Shown one piece after another: positions 56,375 through 63,797 of a stretch of DNA of 64,000 nucleotides (within the stretch, counting starts at the first letter, position 1; every line of letters begins with the position of its first letter). Position numbers and translations under genes: made by a program. Below the pieces are notes generated by a model that searched no databases, had not been told where the DNA came from, and saw only the letters and a list, made by a program, of their open reading frames with translations. The DNA comes from Shinella sp. PSBB067 (lineage in GTDB: Bacteria; Pseudomonadota; Alphaproteobacteria; Rhizobiales; Rhizobiaceae), in assembly GCF_016839145.1 (NCBI RefSeq), contig NZ_CP069303.1, forward strand, positions 4,393,001 to 4,457,000. The letters are read 5' to 3'.

Positions 56375-57264
56375 TGGCACGAATTCGCACCATCAAACCC
56401 GAGTTTTTCAAACACGAAGGTATCTTCGACGCAGAGCAGGAAACAGGGCTGTCCTTGCGCCTTGCGTTCGCCGGCCTCTGGACGCAATGTGACCGCGAGG
56501 GCCGCTTCGCCTGGCGTCCTCGTCAGCTCAAAGTCGACATTCTGCCTTACGACGAAGTGGACTTTTCACGCGTGCTCGACGCGTTGGCCACGCGTGGTTT
56601 CATCGTGAAATACGCGTCGGACGGGCGTGAATTTGGGTACATCCCGTCGTGGCATCGCCATCAGGTCATAAACAACCGCGAAACGGCCAGCATTTTGCCC
56701 GAACCTTCGAAATTCATTGCGGTATCTGACGCGTGCGCCACGCGTGAGGCACGCGACAGCCACGCGGGCAAAGCGGAAAGGAAGGGAAAGGAAAGGAATA
56801 TATATTCCCGCAAAATGGATTTGCGGGCTTCCGAGCCACCTCACGGCGACACTGTCGAGCAGGAATTTGCGAATACGTTCTGGCCAGCCTATCCCCGCAA
56901 GGTAGATCGCAAGGACGCCCTCAGTGCATTTCTCAAAGCCCGGAAGAAAGTTTCCCTCGAAGCCATCATGAAGGCTCTCGAAGCGTACAGCCGCGAGACA
57001 TGCAAGGCGGACAAACGGTTCATCCGCCATGCCGCACGTTGGCTCAATGCCGAAAACTGGGAGAACGGCGACAACCAGGACCCACCACATGTCCCTGTCG
57101 ATGACGACAAATGGTTAAAGCGGCTGAATTATGCCCGCAACCATCGGAAATGGTCCGTAGCCGAGTGGGGGCCGATCCCCGGCGCCGGGGACTGCTTGGT
57201 TCCGGCAAATCTCCTCGAAGCCGGTGATGGCGACGGCTGGACTGAATTCGAGGTGCCCGCATGA
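56374..57264 (+). CDS. Phage replication initiator-like protein
   Basis: A 296-residue protein. The N-terminal half is a winged-helix segment of phage replication proteins (RTIKPEFFKHEGIFDAEQET, GLWTQCDREGRFAWRPRQL, VLDALATRGFIVKYA). A charged linker (about residues 118-150, ARDSHAGKAERKGKERN) leads to a C-terminal domain with FWPAYPRKVDRKDALSAF, FLKARKKVSLEAIMKAL and RHAARWLNAENW, typical of phage DNA replication/helicase-loading proteins. Its own coding DNA holds two 11-bp repeat arrays and a purine-rich stretch, as origin-containing O-type genes do. It overlaps both neighbours. Confidence 0.8.
   Translation: MARIRTIKPEFFKHEGIFDAEQETGLSLRLAFAGLWTQCDREGRFAWRPRQLKVDILPYDEVDFSRVLDALATRGFIVKYASDGREFGYIPSWHRHQVINNRETASILPEPSKFIAVSDACATREARDSHAGKAERKGKERNIYSRKMDLRASEPPHGDTVEQEFANTFWPAYPRKVDRKDALSAFLKARKKVSLEAIMKALEAYSRETCKADKRFIRHAARWLNAENWENGDNQDPPHVPVDDDKWLKRLNYARNHRKWSVAEWGPIPGAGDCLVPANLLEAGDGDGWTEFEVPA
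56568..56811. other. Candidate phage replication origin with 11-bp iterons
   Basis: The pentamer ACGCG occurs at 56568, 56579, 56590 and 56612 (spacing 11, 11, 22) and again at 56729, 56740, 56751 and 56762 (spacing exactly 11 each). Most copies extend to ACGCGTG. The second array is followed directly by a purine-rich stretch (56770-56799) and TATATAT (56800-56806). An 11-bp period is not a codon multiple, so it cannot come from a protein repeat. Iterons inside the initiator gene next to an AT-rich run match the plan of the lambda origin in gene O. Confidence 0.6.
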
Positions 57265-57467
57265 TAACGCCTCCCTCCCCGATTTCTGAGGATCCGACGC
57301 TTGCCGCCGCTCGATGGCTGGCCGTGCAGCTCGAGCCGATCCCGTAAGTCATTCCCGCCCTGAAGGAGCGCTTCGGCCTGACCAGTCTGCAAGCCTGCCA
57401 GGCCATCGCACTCGCCCGCGACATGCCGCCCGCAGCTCGCATTCCGAACCACGAGGGCGAGGCATGA
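57261..57467 (+). pseudogene. Small phage gene with in-frame TAA
   Basis: From ATG 57261 (overlapping the stop of the replication gene) 69 codons run to TGA at 57465-57467, broken only by TAA at 57345-57347 (codon 29). The two parts read DPTLAAARWLAVQLEPIP and VIPALKERFGLTSLQACQAI, which together form a continuous small protein of the kind found after replication genes in rhizobial prophages (a Val-Ile-Pro-x-Leu-x-x-Arg-Phe-Gly-Leu motif). One base change from CAA would explain the stop. The second part has no good start of its own. The next gene starts in the stop overlap. Confidence 0.55.
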
Positions 57468-57565
57468 CGCTCGGAGCCTACCTTTTCGACTGCCTAGCGG
57501 CGTTCATGTTCTGCATCCTGCCTGCATACGCCTTGTTTTTCGCCATCTGGAGACCGCGCCGATGA
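57464..57565 (+). CDS. 33-residue membrane peptide
   Basis: A very short protein: TLGAYLFDCLAAFMFCILPA is a single hydrophobic helix, followed by YALFFAIW and RPRR. Its start lies in the ATGA overlap with the previous gene and its stop overlaps the next start in the same way, which is the main reason to believe it is translated. It could be a small phage membrane protein such as an exclusion or lysis-related peptide; nothing more can be said. Confidence 0.5.
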   Translation: MTLGAYLFDCLAAFMFCILPAYALFFAIWRPRR

Positions 57566-58137
57566 GCATCAATGCTGAAATCGTTGCGGTGATCGACTCT
57601 CATTGCAGCGAAAGCGGAGCTGGTGCCTGGTCCGTAACAATCCATATTGCCGGGCAGTCCGTATATTCGGCATCAGGGTCGTGCTGCATCTCAACTGCAG
57701 ATGAAATGCAAGAAGCTTCCCATGTAGCCGGTCTAAATTGGATTGCTGAACGCTTTCCAGATCAGCTCATTAACCTCGTGGTGGATGGGCAGGAATGTCT
57801 CGGCAGATCGGCGCGTCAGCATCTTGAACTATTTACGAACCGCACGAACCCACCGAAGTCTGAAGACGCATGGCCCATTTTAATGAAGGCTCAAGACGTC
57901 ATCCCGCTGAAAACAGCGGCCTTGGAAACGGGAAAGTCGGACAAGACATTACGAACCTGGGTTAGGGATTTCGGGATTGGGCGGCAAAGTGGCCCGAGTG
58001 CGCCAATCGAGATATCGCATCCCGCGCTGGAAATGGTTTTGCACGGTGACATGGCAGCACTGGAGCTATTGCGTGTTGGGGACCGGAGTTCACCTCGTGT
58101 CGTGAGGTTTTTTCGCCATCTGGGCATCGATCCCTGA
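57562..58137 (+). CDS. Protein with RNase H-like front and HTH-like end (tentative)
   Basis: A 191-residue protein that I do not recognise by name. The first 100 residues suggest an RNase H fold: an initial strand with Asp (EIVAVIDSHCSESGAGAWSV), a Thr-x-x-Glu-Met-x-Glu helix start (STADEMQEASHVAGLNWI), and a strand ending in Asp (INLVVDGQE), the order of the three acidic residues in RNase HI. The last 80 residues (LKTAALETGKSDKTLRTWVR, DFGIGRQSG) look like a helix-turn-helix. This is fold guessing by eye. It overlaps the preceding gene and ends the early region. Confidence 0.55.
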   Translation: MSINAEIVAVIDSHCSESGAGAWSVTIHIAGQSVYSASGSCCISTADEMQEASHVAGLNWIAERFPDQLINLVVDGQECLGRSARQHLELFTNRTNPPKSEDAWPILMKAQDVIPLKTAALETGKSDKTLRTWVRDFGIGRQSGPSAPIEISHPALEMVLHGDMAALELLRVGDRSSPRVVRFFRHLGIDP

Positions 58138-58138
58138 C

Positions 58139-58184
58139 ACATACTTCCACATACCTCCAGATACTACCGGATGCTTCCAGTACC
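58139..58184. repeat. 10-bp tandem repeat between early and late phage modules
   Basis: Four and a half direct copies of a 10-mer, consensus ACATACYTCC: 58139-58148, 58149-58158, 58159-58168, 58169-58178 and a partial copy to 58184. They fill the gap between the last early gene and the first virion-like gene. The gap is 62-104 bp depending on start choice. Candidate operator, antitermination or phasing signal. Confidence 0.6.
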
Positions 58185-58241
58185 GCAAGGCCGCAGACCG
58201 TGCGATTCTTCGGGCCTGATCCAACTTGGAGACCGCATCCG

Positions 58242-58547
58242 ATGCAGCCGTTTATCTTCAATACGCCGTCGAGCGGCCTTTTCGGTCAAGCGGGTGGAAT
58301 GGAGCACTACCAGCAGAAACATGCCCAGATGAAGCAGGCCATCATGCAGTCGATCATGGGCAACTACAATCAGCCCGCGCCGCGAACTATTGCTGAGGGA
58401 GCTGTTCAGGGCGTGGGGCATATCATCGATGGTTTACAGATGCGCCAGGCTAATCGCGGACCGTTCCCCGACGCGCCCGATGGCGGCCAAGCCTCCTGGG
58501 CGACTGGCCTAATGAACCTGTTCGGCAACAACGGGGGCCTTTATTGA
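58242..58547 (+). CDS. Phage virion-associated small protein (putative)
   Basis: A 101-residue protein rich in Met, Gln and Gly (FNTPSSGLFGQAGGMEHYQQ, HAQMKQAIMQSIMGNYNQPA), with GLMNLFGNNGGLY at its end. This composition is usual in ejection or tail-tip components of podoviruses; the function is inferred. ATG 58242 follows GGAG by ten bases; a GTG at 58200 would add 14 residues. The stop overlaps the next ATG (TGATG). Confidence 0.55.
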   Translation: MQPFIFNTPSSGLFGQAGGMEHYQQKHAQMKQAIMQSIMGNYNQPAPRTIAEGAVQGVGHIIDGLQMRQANRGPFPDAPDGGQASWATGLMNLFGNNGGLY

Positions 58548-60430
58548 TGGCTTACATCTTCGACCCGAGCCGGGGCGAGACACCACAGTCCATCGCTGAG
58601 AAGCGGGCTTTTGCGAACGAGATTTTGAGGCGCATGGGAAGATATTCTGCGCCAAGGAATACTTGGGATGGGATCGGCCAGGGTTTGGCTGCACTTGGAG
58701 ACGGTATTGTCGCTCGCGCCATGCGACAGCGTGCGGATGCCGCCGAACGGGAAGGCATGGCGAGCGCCGAGCCCCTGAAACAGCAGATTTTCAATGCTAT
58801 CACCACCGGTTCGGCTATTCCGATGAGCGGGGGCGCCAGCGAGATAGCTGTAACCGCTCCCAGTGGCAGCGGTGGCATGAACTATCGTGATGCAATCGCA
58901 TCCATCGAAAGCCGAGGCAGCGGTGACTATGCCGCTATAGGTCCTCGTCATCCAAAGATGGGTCGCGCCATGGGCCGCTACCAGATCATGGAAAGCAATA
59001 TCGGGCCATGGTCGCAAGAGGCCCTTGGCCGCGCCGTGACACCCGATGAATTCATGGCTAACCCACAGCTTCAGGACGCCATTTTCGATCATCGTTTTGG
59101 CCAGTATGTAAACCAGTACGGCCCGGAGGGAGCCGCACAGGCATGGTTTGGTGGCCCGGGTGGCGTCGGCAAGGCGAACCGTAAGGATGTCCTCGGCACC
59201 AGCATCGGTGGCTACAGCCAGAAGTTCATGAAGGCTCTCGGTCCCGGAGGTGGGCAGGAGGTTGCAGCGGCGTCGCCGGAAGAAGCGTTCAGCGCCGTCA
59301 TGCCCGAGCTTGGAGGCGGCTCGTCGCTCTCTGATGAGGTATCCGCTTTCCAGCAGACGCCCGAGTACGCGGCGCAGTTCCCCGGCATGGGCCAGCAGGG
59401 CTTTGACGCCGGCCGATTTGGTGATCCGACATTCGGCGCGCAGCCGGTTCAGGGACGTGAAGAACTTGCCCTCGCGCTCGCCAACGGTCAGCAGCAGAGT
59501 GGCGGCCAGCAGGCTATCGACAGCCAGATCCAAGCAGGAGGCATCCCGCAGCAGTTCCGCGGTTCGCAGCAGCTCATGAGCGCACAGGGTGGCATCCTAC
59601 CAGCGCTGATGGGCGGAACACCCGCGACCGAGCAACAAATCGCCGAAGCGTATGCAAGAGAAAACCAGCCGATGCAGGGCGGTAATCCTCCCCGTGCTGG
59701 TAACGGCCTCTCAATGGATTTCCTTTTCCAGGCTGCTTCCAATCCGTTCCTGATGCAGAACGAGGGGATGCGGTCCATCGTGAACACGTTGATCCAGGAG
59801 GAGATGAAGAAACGCGATCCCTCCTATCAGCTCGACATGGATTACCGCCGCGCACAGATCGACAAGATGAACCGCGATGCCAGCGCTGAGAAGAGGCAGC
59901 CGCTTATCAATGCAGGCGGTGGCGCAATCTATGACCCGAATACAGGTGAATGGCTTCGCCCACCCGCTGAGAATGGAGGGAATGGTGCATTCCGTTTCGG
60001 CGGCAATTCCGTAGAGGCGCAGGCATTGAACGGGCTCATGGACTCTGGGCAACTCACGCCGGAGCAGGCCCAGCAACTCGGGGCGGGCAAGACCATCACC
60101 GGCCCGAACGGAGAAATCATCTTCCTCACCCCGCAGGGTGTTTTCGGCGCCGCTCCGGACGGCAGGACGCAGCGCCTTTCGAGCGAGGGTGTCGGGACGA
60201 GCGGTTCCAATCCGTCGTCGGGCAATATCACAATCACCGAGCCGAAGGTCACGCTGGACGAACGGAAGGCGATGGGCTTTGCGGACCGCATGTCCACCTC
60301 GGGTGCGCTCATTGATCAGAACGAGAACGCGGGGTTGGGGACGTGGGATCAGTTCGTGCGCGGGAACGACTGGATTCCTGACGCGGCCGAAAACTGGCTC
60401 GTCAGCGAAGACTTCCAAAAGTTCGACTAG
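58547..60430 (+). CDS. Virion-associated transglycosylase-domain protein, ended by an internal TAG
   Basis: A 627-residue protein up to a TAG at 60428-60430. The N-terminal part has a helix near residues 20-50; residues about 110-220 form an SLT-like lysozyme domain (MNYRDAIASIESRGSGDYAA with the catalytic Glu, GRAMGRYQIMESNIGPW, AQAWFGGPGGVGKAN). A long Gln/Gly-rich region follows. Phage relatives of this type are ejected or internal virion proteins that open the wall. The frame continues in register after the stop (60431-60736) with the conserved end of such proteins, so the TAG looks like a nonsense mutation or a read-through stop. ATG 58547 overlaps the upstream stop. Confidence 0.75.
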   Translation: MAYIFDPSRGETPQSIAEKRAFANEILRRMGRYSAPRNTWDGIGQGLAALGDGIVARAMRQRADAAEREGMASAEPLKQQIFNAITTGSAIPMSGGASEIAVTAPSGSGGMNYRDAIASIESRGSGDYAAIGPRHPKMGRAMGRYQIMESNIGPWSQEALGRAVTPDEFMANPQLQDAIFDHRFGQYVNQYGPEGAAQAWFGGPGGVGKANRKDVLGTSIGGYSQKFMKALGPGGGQEVAAASPEEAFSAVMPELGGGSSLSDEVSAFQQTPEYAAQFPGMGQQGFDAGRFGDPTFGAQPVQGREELALALANGQQQSGGQQAIDSQIQAGGIPQQFRGSQQLMSAQGGILPALMGGTPATEQQIAEAYARENQPMQGGNPPRAGNGLSMDFLFQAASNPFLMQNEGMRSIVNTLIQEEMKKRDPSYQLDMDYRRAQIDKMNRDASAEKRQPLINAGGGAIYDPNTGEWLRPPAENGGNGAFRFGGNSVEAQALNGLMDSGQLTPEQAQQLGAGKTITGPNGEIIFLTPQGVFGAAPDGRTQRLSSEGVGTSGSNPSSGNITITEPKVTLDERKAMGFADRMSTSGALIDQNENAGLGTWDQFVRGNDWIPDAAENWLVSEDFQKFD

Positions 60431-60445
60431 GCTCGACGTGATTTC

Positions 60446-60736
60446 GTGAACGCGCAACTCCGCCGCGAGTCCGGCGCGGTTATCTCGGATGAGGAATTTG
60501 ACAACGCGAACAAGCAGTATTTCCCGCAGCCCGGAGATACCAAGGAGGTCCTGCGCCAGAAAGCAGCAAACCGTAAAGTCGTGTCCGATGCGATGAGGCG
60601 GGATGCCGGGCCGACGTATCAGGGCATCGGCGGCGACCCGCTTTCTGAAGCGAAGAAAGCCATAGCGGCCGGCGCGGATCGGAATGCGGTCATTCAGCGC
60701 CTTCGCGAGAACGGCATTGATCCGGGAGGCCTGTAA
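60446..60736 (+). CDS. C-terminal part of the transglycosylase-domain protein
   Basis: In frame with the preceding gene, five codons after its TAG, a GTG at 60446 opens 96 residues: NAQLRRESGAVISDEEFDNA, KQYFPQPGDTKEVLRQKAAN and AVIQRLRENGIDPGGL. The RRESGA-x-I-S-x-x-E-F and YFPQPGD motifs are the well-known ending of phage proteins in this family, normally on one chain with the upstream part. No ribosome site is seen before the GTG, so it is more likely the tail of one gene than a separate one. Confidence 0.6.
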   Translation: MNAQLRRESGAVISDEEFDNANKQYFPQPGDTKEVLRQKAANRKVVSDAMRRDAGPTYQGIGGDPLSEAKKAIAAGADRNAVIQRLRENGIDPGGL

Positions 60737-60738
60737 CC

Positions 60739-62970
60739 ATGGGCATGTTCGATGACCTCATTCCCGGTAACCAATCGAGCAATGGCATCAGCTTCGATGA
60801 CCTTATTCCGAAGAGGAGCGGGCAACACCTCTCCTATGAGGAAGGCCTCGCGCTCATGGAAGAGGAAGAGCGTCGGCAAAGGATGCAGGGTGGCAGCGGT
60901 TCATTCGGTGCCGCCGTCGCCAGCACCATCGACGGCATCCCGATTGTCGGGCCGATGCTGAAGGGGGCGACGGAGCGGGCCGCTGCGGGTGTATCGTCGC
61001 TCTTCAACGGCCAGTCCTATGCCGACAACCTCGAAGAGGCTCAGAGCCTGACGAAGATGGCCCAGGACGAGCATCCGTATATCACGGCGGCCGGCAACAT
61101 AACCGGCGCTGTTGGCGGTACTCTCCCGGGCGTGATAGCGTTCCCTGCCGCGTTTGGTGCCGGCACAGGCGGGTTGGTAGCTAGGACCGGAGCATCTGCA
61201 CTTTCGGGGACGGCCATCGGGGGAACGGATGCCGCAATCCGCTCTGGGGGAGACTTTGAAAGCACAGCTTGGGGCGCAGGGACGGGGTTCGGCTTGGGTG
61301 CAATTGGGCCGGCCGTTGGGAAGGCGGTTGGCGCTGGCGCTCGCAATGTCATCGACTGGTTCGGCCTGCGCTCCCTGGCGAAGGCAGCAGGGACCACACC
61401 GAAGACTGTTTCCCGGCTTGCCCAGGTCGCAACGCGGGATGGGCTTGATAATGCCGCGATCCGTTCCCGGTTGGCCGAACTCGGTCCCGATGCGATGCTT
61501 GCCGACCTCGGGCCGAACCTTTCCGGCTATACGGGCGCGCTTGCCAATATGCCCGGCCGCGGACAGCAAACCGTCCGTAGCGCTCTCGACGCAAGGCACG
61601 CGGGCGCGAACGCCAGGCTTGCCGTGGCTGTTGACGACACGCTCGGACGCGCGCCGGTTCCCTCCTACATCGACGACATGATTGCCGAAGGACAGCGGGC
61701 GGTGGGGCAGCAGTACGGACAGGTTTTCCGCAATGCCCGCGCCGTGGATACGAGCCGTATCGCGGAGGTACTAGAGAGCAGGGCCGTCAATCTTCGTGGC
61801 GAGGCGCAGAAGGCCGTGCAGCGCGTCCGCTCCATGTTGAACGTCACCGGAACCGACGTGCTCGATCCTCACCCCGGAACGCTCTTCCAAACCCGTCAGG
61901 CCATAGACGGTATGATGGCAACCGAAACGAATCCGAAGGTCATCCAGGCGCTTGCAGAAGTCCGGAGCCAAGTTGACGACGTTCTCGCGCGCTCGGTTCC
62001 CGGTCTGAAGGAAGTCGATGGACAATTCGCAGAACTGGCCCGACAGCGTGAGGCGTTGCAGCGAGGTCAGACCATCCTCGATAGCGGCCGCACTGCCCCG
62101 CGCCCGGTAGAGCTTGCGCAGGAGGCGATGGAAGGTGCCCTGCCGCAAGGGCGTTTCATGGGACCGTCTGGCGGTACTGCTCGAATGCGTCAGGGAGCGA
62201 GGGCTGAGATTGATCGCATCCTCGGCAATAACGCCAATGATGTTTCAAGGCTCAACACGCTCATCAAGTCGGACGGTGACTGGAACCGGGCGAGGCTGAC
62301 AACTCTCTTTGGTCGCGCGAAGGCGGATAGGCTGTTCCGCGTCCTTGAGAACGAGCAGCTTTTTGCCACCACCCGCAACAATGCCATGGGCAACAGCTTC
62401 ACCGCTGGCCGTCAGCAGGCGATTGCGGAACTCGGGGGCCACGGTGGGGATGACATTTTGCGCCAGGCCTTCGGTGCTGATGGTCTCCGCGGGACGGCGC
62501 GCGCCGGAAGCCTGAAAGTGGCCGAGCATATCAAGCAAATGATCATGGGACCATACTACGAGGCGCAACGCGCTTCCCTTGCCGATGCCATTACCAGCAA
62601 CCGGCGCAGCTCGTGGACGCACTTTCCCATGCCCAACGGTCGCCGGAACAGCAGAAGCTATTTGAGGCCATCACGAAAGCGATGCTCCTCGGGCCGGGTG
62701 CCACGGGGCCGTGAGGCAGGGTCTATCCAGCAGATGAAGCCATACAGCGCCATCATGAACAGCGCGCCGCAAACAAAGCCGATTGGAAAATCGGGGCCGA
62801 ACACGCTGCGGAGCGACATGAATGCTTCGCGGAACGCAAAAAGGATCAGGGCCGTAACCACGATGCAGACGATTTGGACAACCCGAAGCAGCACGAGCGT
62901 TTTCCTTCTCGGAGGACGTCCGAAAATGCCAGCAATTATCGCGCCGCGCAATTGGTCGGCTTGGAGGTGA
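60739..62970 (+). CDS. Large phage structural/ejection protein, frameshifted near its end
   Basis: A protein of 743 residues as it stands. It opens GMFDDLIPGNQSSNGISFDD, a repeat-like leader shared with neighbours, then a long Gly/Ala-rich membrane-prone stretch (TGAVGGTLPGVIAFPAAFGA) and coiled-coil helices (LARQREALQRGQTILDSG, RMRQGARAEIDRIL). After residue 620 the composition becomes abruptly Arg/Ser-rich with no sense. In the +1 frame the reading continues as QLVDALSHAQRSPEQQKLFE and AITKAMLLGPGATGP with a stop at 62712-62714. One missing C near 62601 (AACCGG for AACCCGG) restores it. The natural gene would thus be about 658 residues. Confidence 0.7.
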   Translation: MGMFDDLIPGNQSSNGISFDDLIPKRSGQHLSYEEGLALMEEEERRQRMQGGSGSFGAAVASTIDGIPIVGPMLKGATERAAAGVSSLFNGQSYADNLEEAQSLTKMAQDEHPYITAAGNITGAVGGTLPGVIAFPAAFGAGTGGLVARTGASALSGTAIGGTDAAIRSGGDFESTAWGAGTGFGLGAIGPAVGKAVGAGARNVIDWFGLRSLAKAAGTTPKTVSRLAQVATRDGLDNAAIRSRLAELGPDAMLADLGPNLSGYTGALANMPGRGQQTVRSALDARHAGANARLAVAVDDTLGRAPVPSYIDDMIAEGQRAVGQQYGQVFRNARAVDTSRIAEVLESRAVNLRGEAQKAVQRVRSMLNVTGTDVLDPHPGTLFQTRQAIDGMMATETNPKVIQALAEVRSQVDDVLARSVPGLKEVDGQFAELARQREALQRGQTILDSGRTAPRPVELAQEAMEGALPQGRFMGPSGGTARMRQGARAEIDRILGNNANDVSRLNTLIKSDGDWNRARLTTLFGRAKADRLFRVLENEQLFATTRNNAMGNSFTAGRQQAIAELGGHGGDDILRQAFGADGLRGTARAGSLKVAEHIKQMIMGPYYEAQRASLADAITSNRRSSWTHFPMPNGRRNSRSYLRPSRKRCSSGRVPRGREAGSIQQMKPYSAIMNSAPQTKPIGKSGPNTLRSDMNASRNAKRIRAVTTMQTIWTTRSSTSVFLLGGRPKMPAIIAPRNWSAWR
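62658..62894 (-). CDS. Small two-helix membrane protein on the opposite strand
   Basis: A 78-residue frame on the minus strand, read from GTG 62894 with AGAAGGAAA eight bases upstream. It holds two hydrophobic helices (VVQIVCIVVTALILFAF and IGFVCGALFMMALYGFICWI) and a basic tail (RPRGTRPEEHRF). The plus strand here has no convincing gene after the restored end of the large protein at 62714, so this frame is plausibly real. It overlaps the 3' end of that gene by 57 bp. It may be a phage membrane protein of the lysogenic state; function unknown. Confidence 0.5.
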   Translation of the reverse strand: MLLRVVQIVCIVVTALILFAFREAFMSLRSVFGPDFPIGFVCGALFMMALYGFICWIDPASRPRGTRPEEHRFRDGLK

Positions 62971-62972
62971 AC

Positions 62973-63320
62973 ATGACGTACGCGAGGAAACCCGTGCAGA
63001 GTGCAGCCGAAATCCTGCGGTCGATGGAAAATCTCGTGATGCTTGAGCAATACGATATTGTGGATGCGCGCGAGGGCCTTCAGGAGGCCATGGATGCTTT
63101 CAACGCAGCTCCCTGCGAGACCATTGCCGATGCTCTGGCATTCATCTCAGCATCCCGCCGCCTGGGGCAATCTATCATCATCGATATCCTGCACGGCAGG
63201 CAGACCGATCAGTACAACGTTGAGGCGGCTGACAGGTACATGGAAACGGCCATCGCATTTTTCCGAGGTGAGGAGATGCGGCGCGCATATGGACACTTTG
63301 CGGGGTTCACCCGGCACTGA
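62973..63320 (+). CDS. Phage hypothetical protein
   Basis: A 115-residue helical protein (KPVQSAAEILRSMENLVMLE, EQYDIVDAREGLQEAMDAF, RRLGQSIIIDILHGRQTDQY). The ATG at 62973 has a strong GGAGG ribosome site. The open frame goes back to 62874, but the residues before 62973 are not of coding character. It lies before the DUF5681 gene. No family recognised. Confidence 0.6.
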   Translation: MTYARKPVQSAAEILRSMENLVMLEQYDIVDAREGLQEAMDAFNAAPCETIADALAFISASRRLGQSIIIDILHGRQTDQYNVEAADRYMETAIAFFRGEEMRRAYGHFAGFTRH

Positions 63321-63356
63321 CCGGAACGTCTGCTAGATCAGGGACCGAAACAGAGC

Positions 63357-63797
63357 ATGACGGAAGCCAAGGAACCACCGAAGAAAAGCCGTTTCCGCAA
63401 GGGGCAATCAGGCAACCCAAAAGGGCGGCCGGCCGGCTCGCGCTCGAAAGTGCTCGTCGCTCTCGACGCACTTGGAGAGGGTGAGGCAGAAGCCATTGTG
63501 TTTGCGATGGTCAATCAGGCCAAGGGCGGTGACGTGACTGCTGCCAAGGCAATCCTTGATCGTGTGTGGCCGCCCCGCAAGGGCTCTCGCCTCCAGTTCG
63601 ACTTGCCCGAGGTCTCGACCGCCGATGATCTGCCACCGGCAATCGCATCTGTCACGCGCCAAGTCGCGGAAGGTGAGATTTCGCCCGACGAAGGCACGGC
63701 GATTGTCGCGCTGCTGGAAGCGCACCGGAAGGCCATCGAAACCAGCGAGCTTGCCGCGCGTGTTGCGGCTCTTGAAGAGAGGATGACGAAGAAATGA
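63357..63797 (+). CDS. DUF5681 domain-containing protein
   Basis: A 146-residue protein with the DUF5681 signature at the front, KKSRFRKGQSGNPKGRPAGS, and a helical remainder (ILDRVWPPRKGSRLQFDLPE, ALLEAHRKAIETSELAARV). This domain is often found next to terminase genes and in islands, and may act as a small DNA-binding packaging partner; that role is inferred. Its stop overlaps the next start (ATGA at 63794), which suggests an operon with the genes beyond the window. Confidence 0.8.
   Translation: MTEAKEPPKKSRFRKGQSGNPKGRPAGSRSKVLVALDALGEGEAEAIVFAMVNQAKGGDVTAAKAILDRVWPPRKGSRLQFDLPEVSTADDLPPAIASVTRQVAEGEISPDEGTAIVALLEAHRKAIETSELAARVAALEERMTKK

Noticed and set aside
60428..60736. TAG recoding by an alternative genetic code in the phage
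   Set aside because: TAG is used only once in this way and a TAA also breaks another gene; single mutations or sequence errors explain this better, and no suppressor tRNA is in view.
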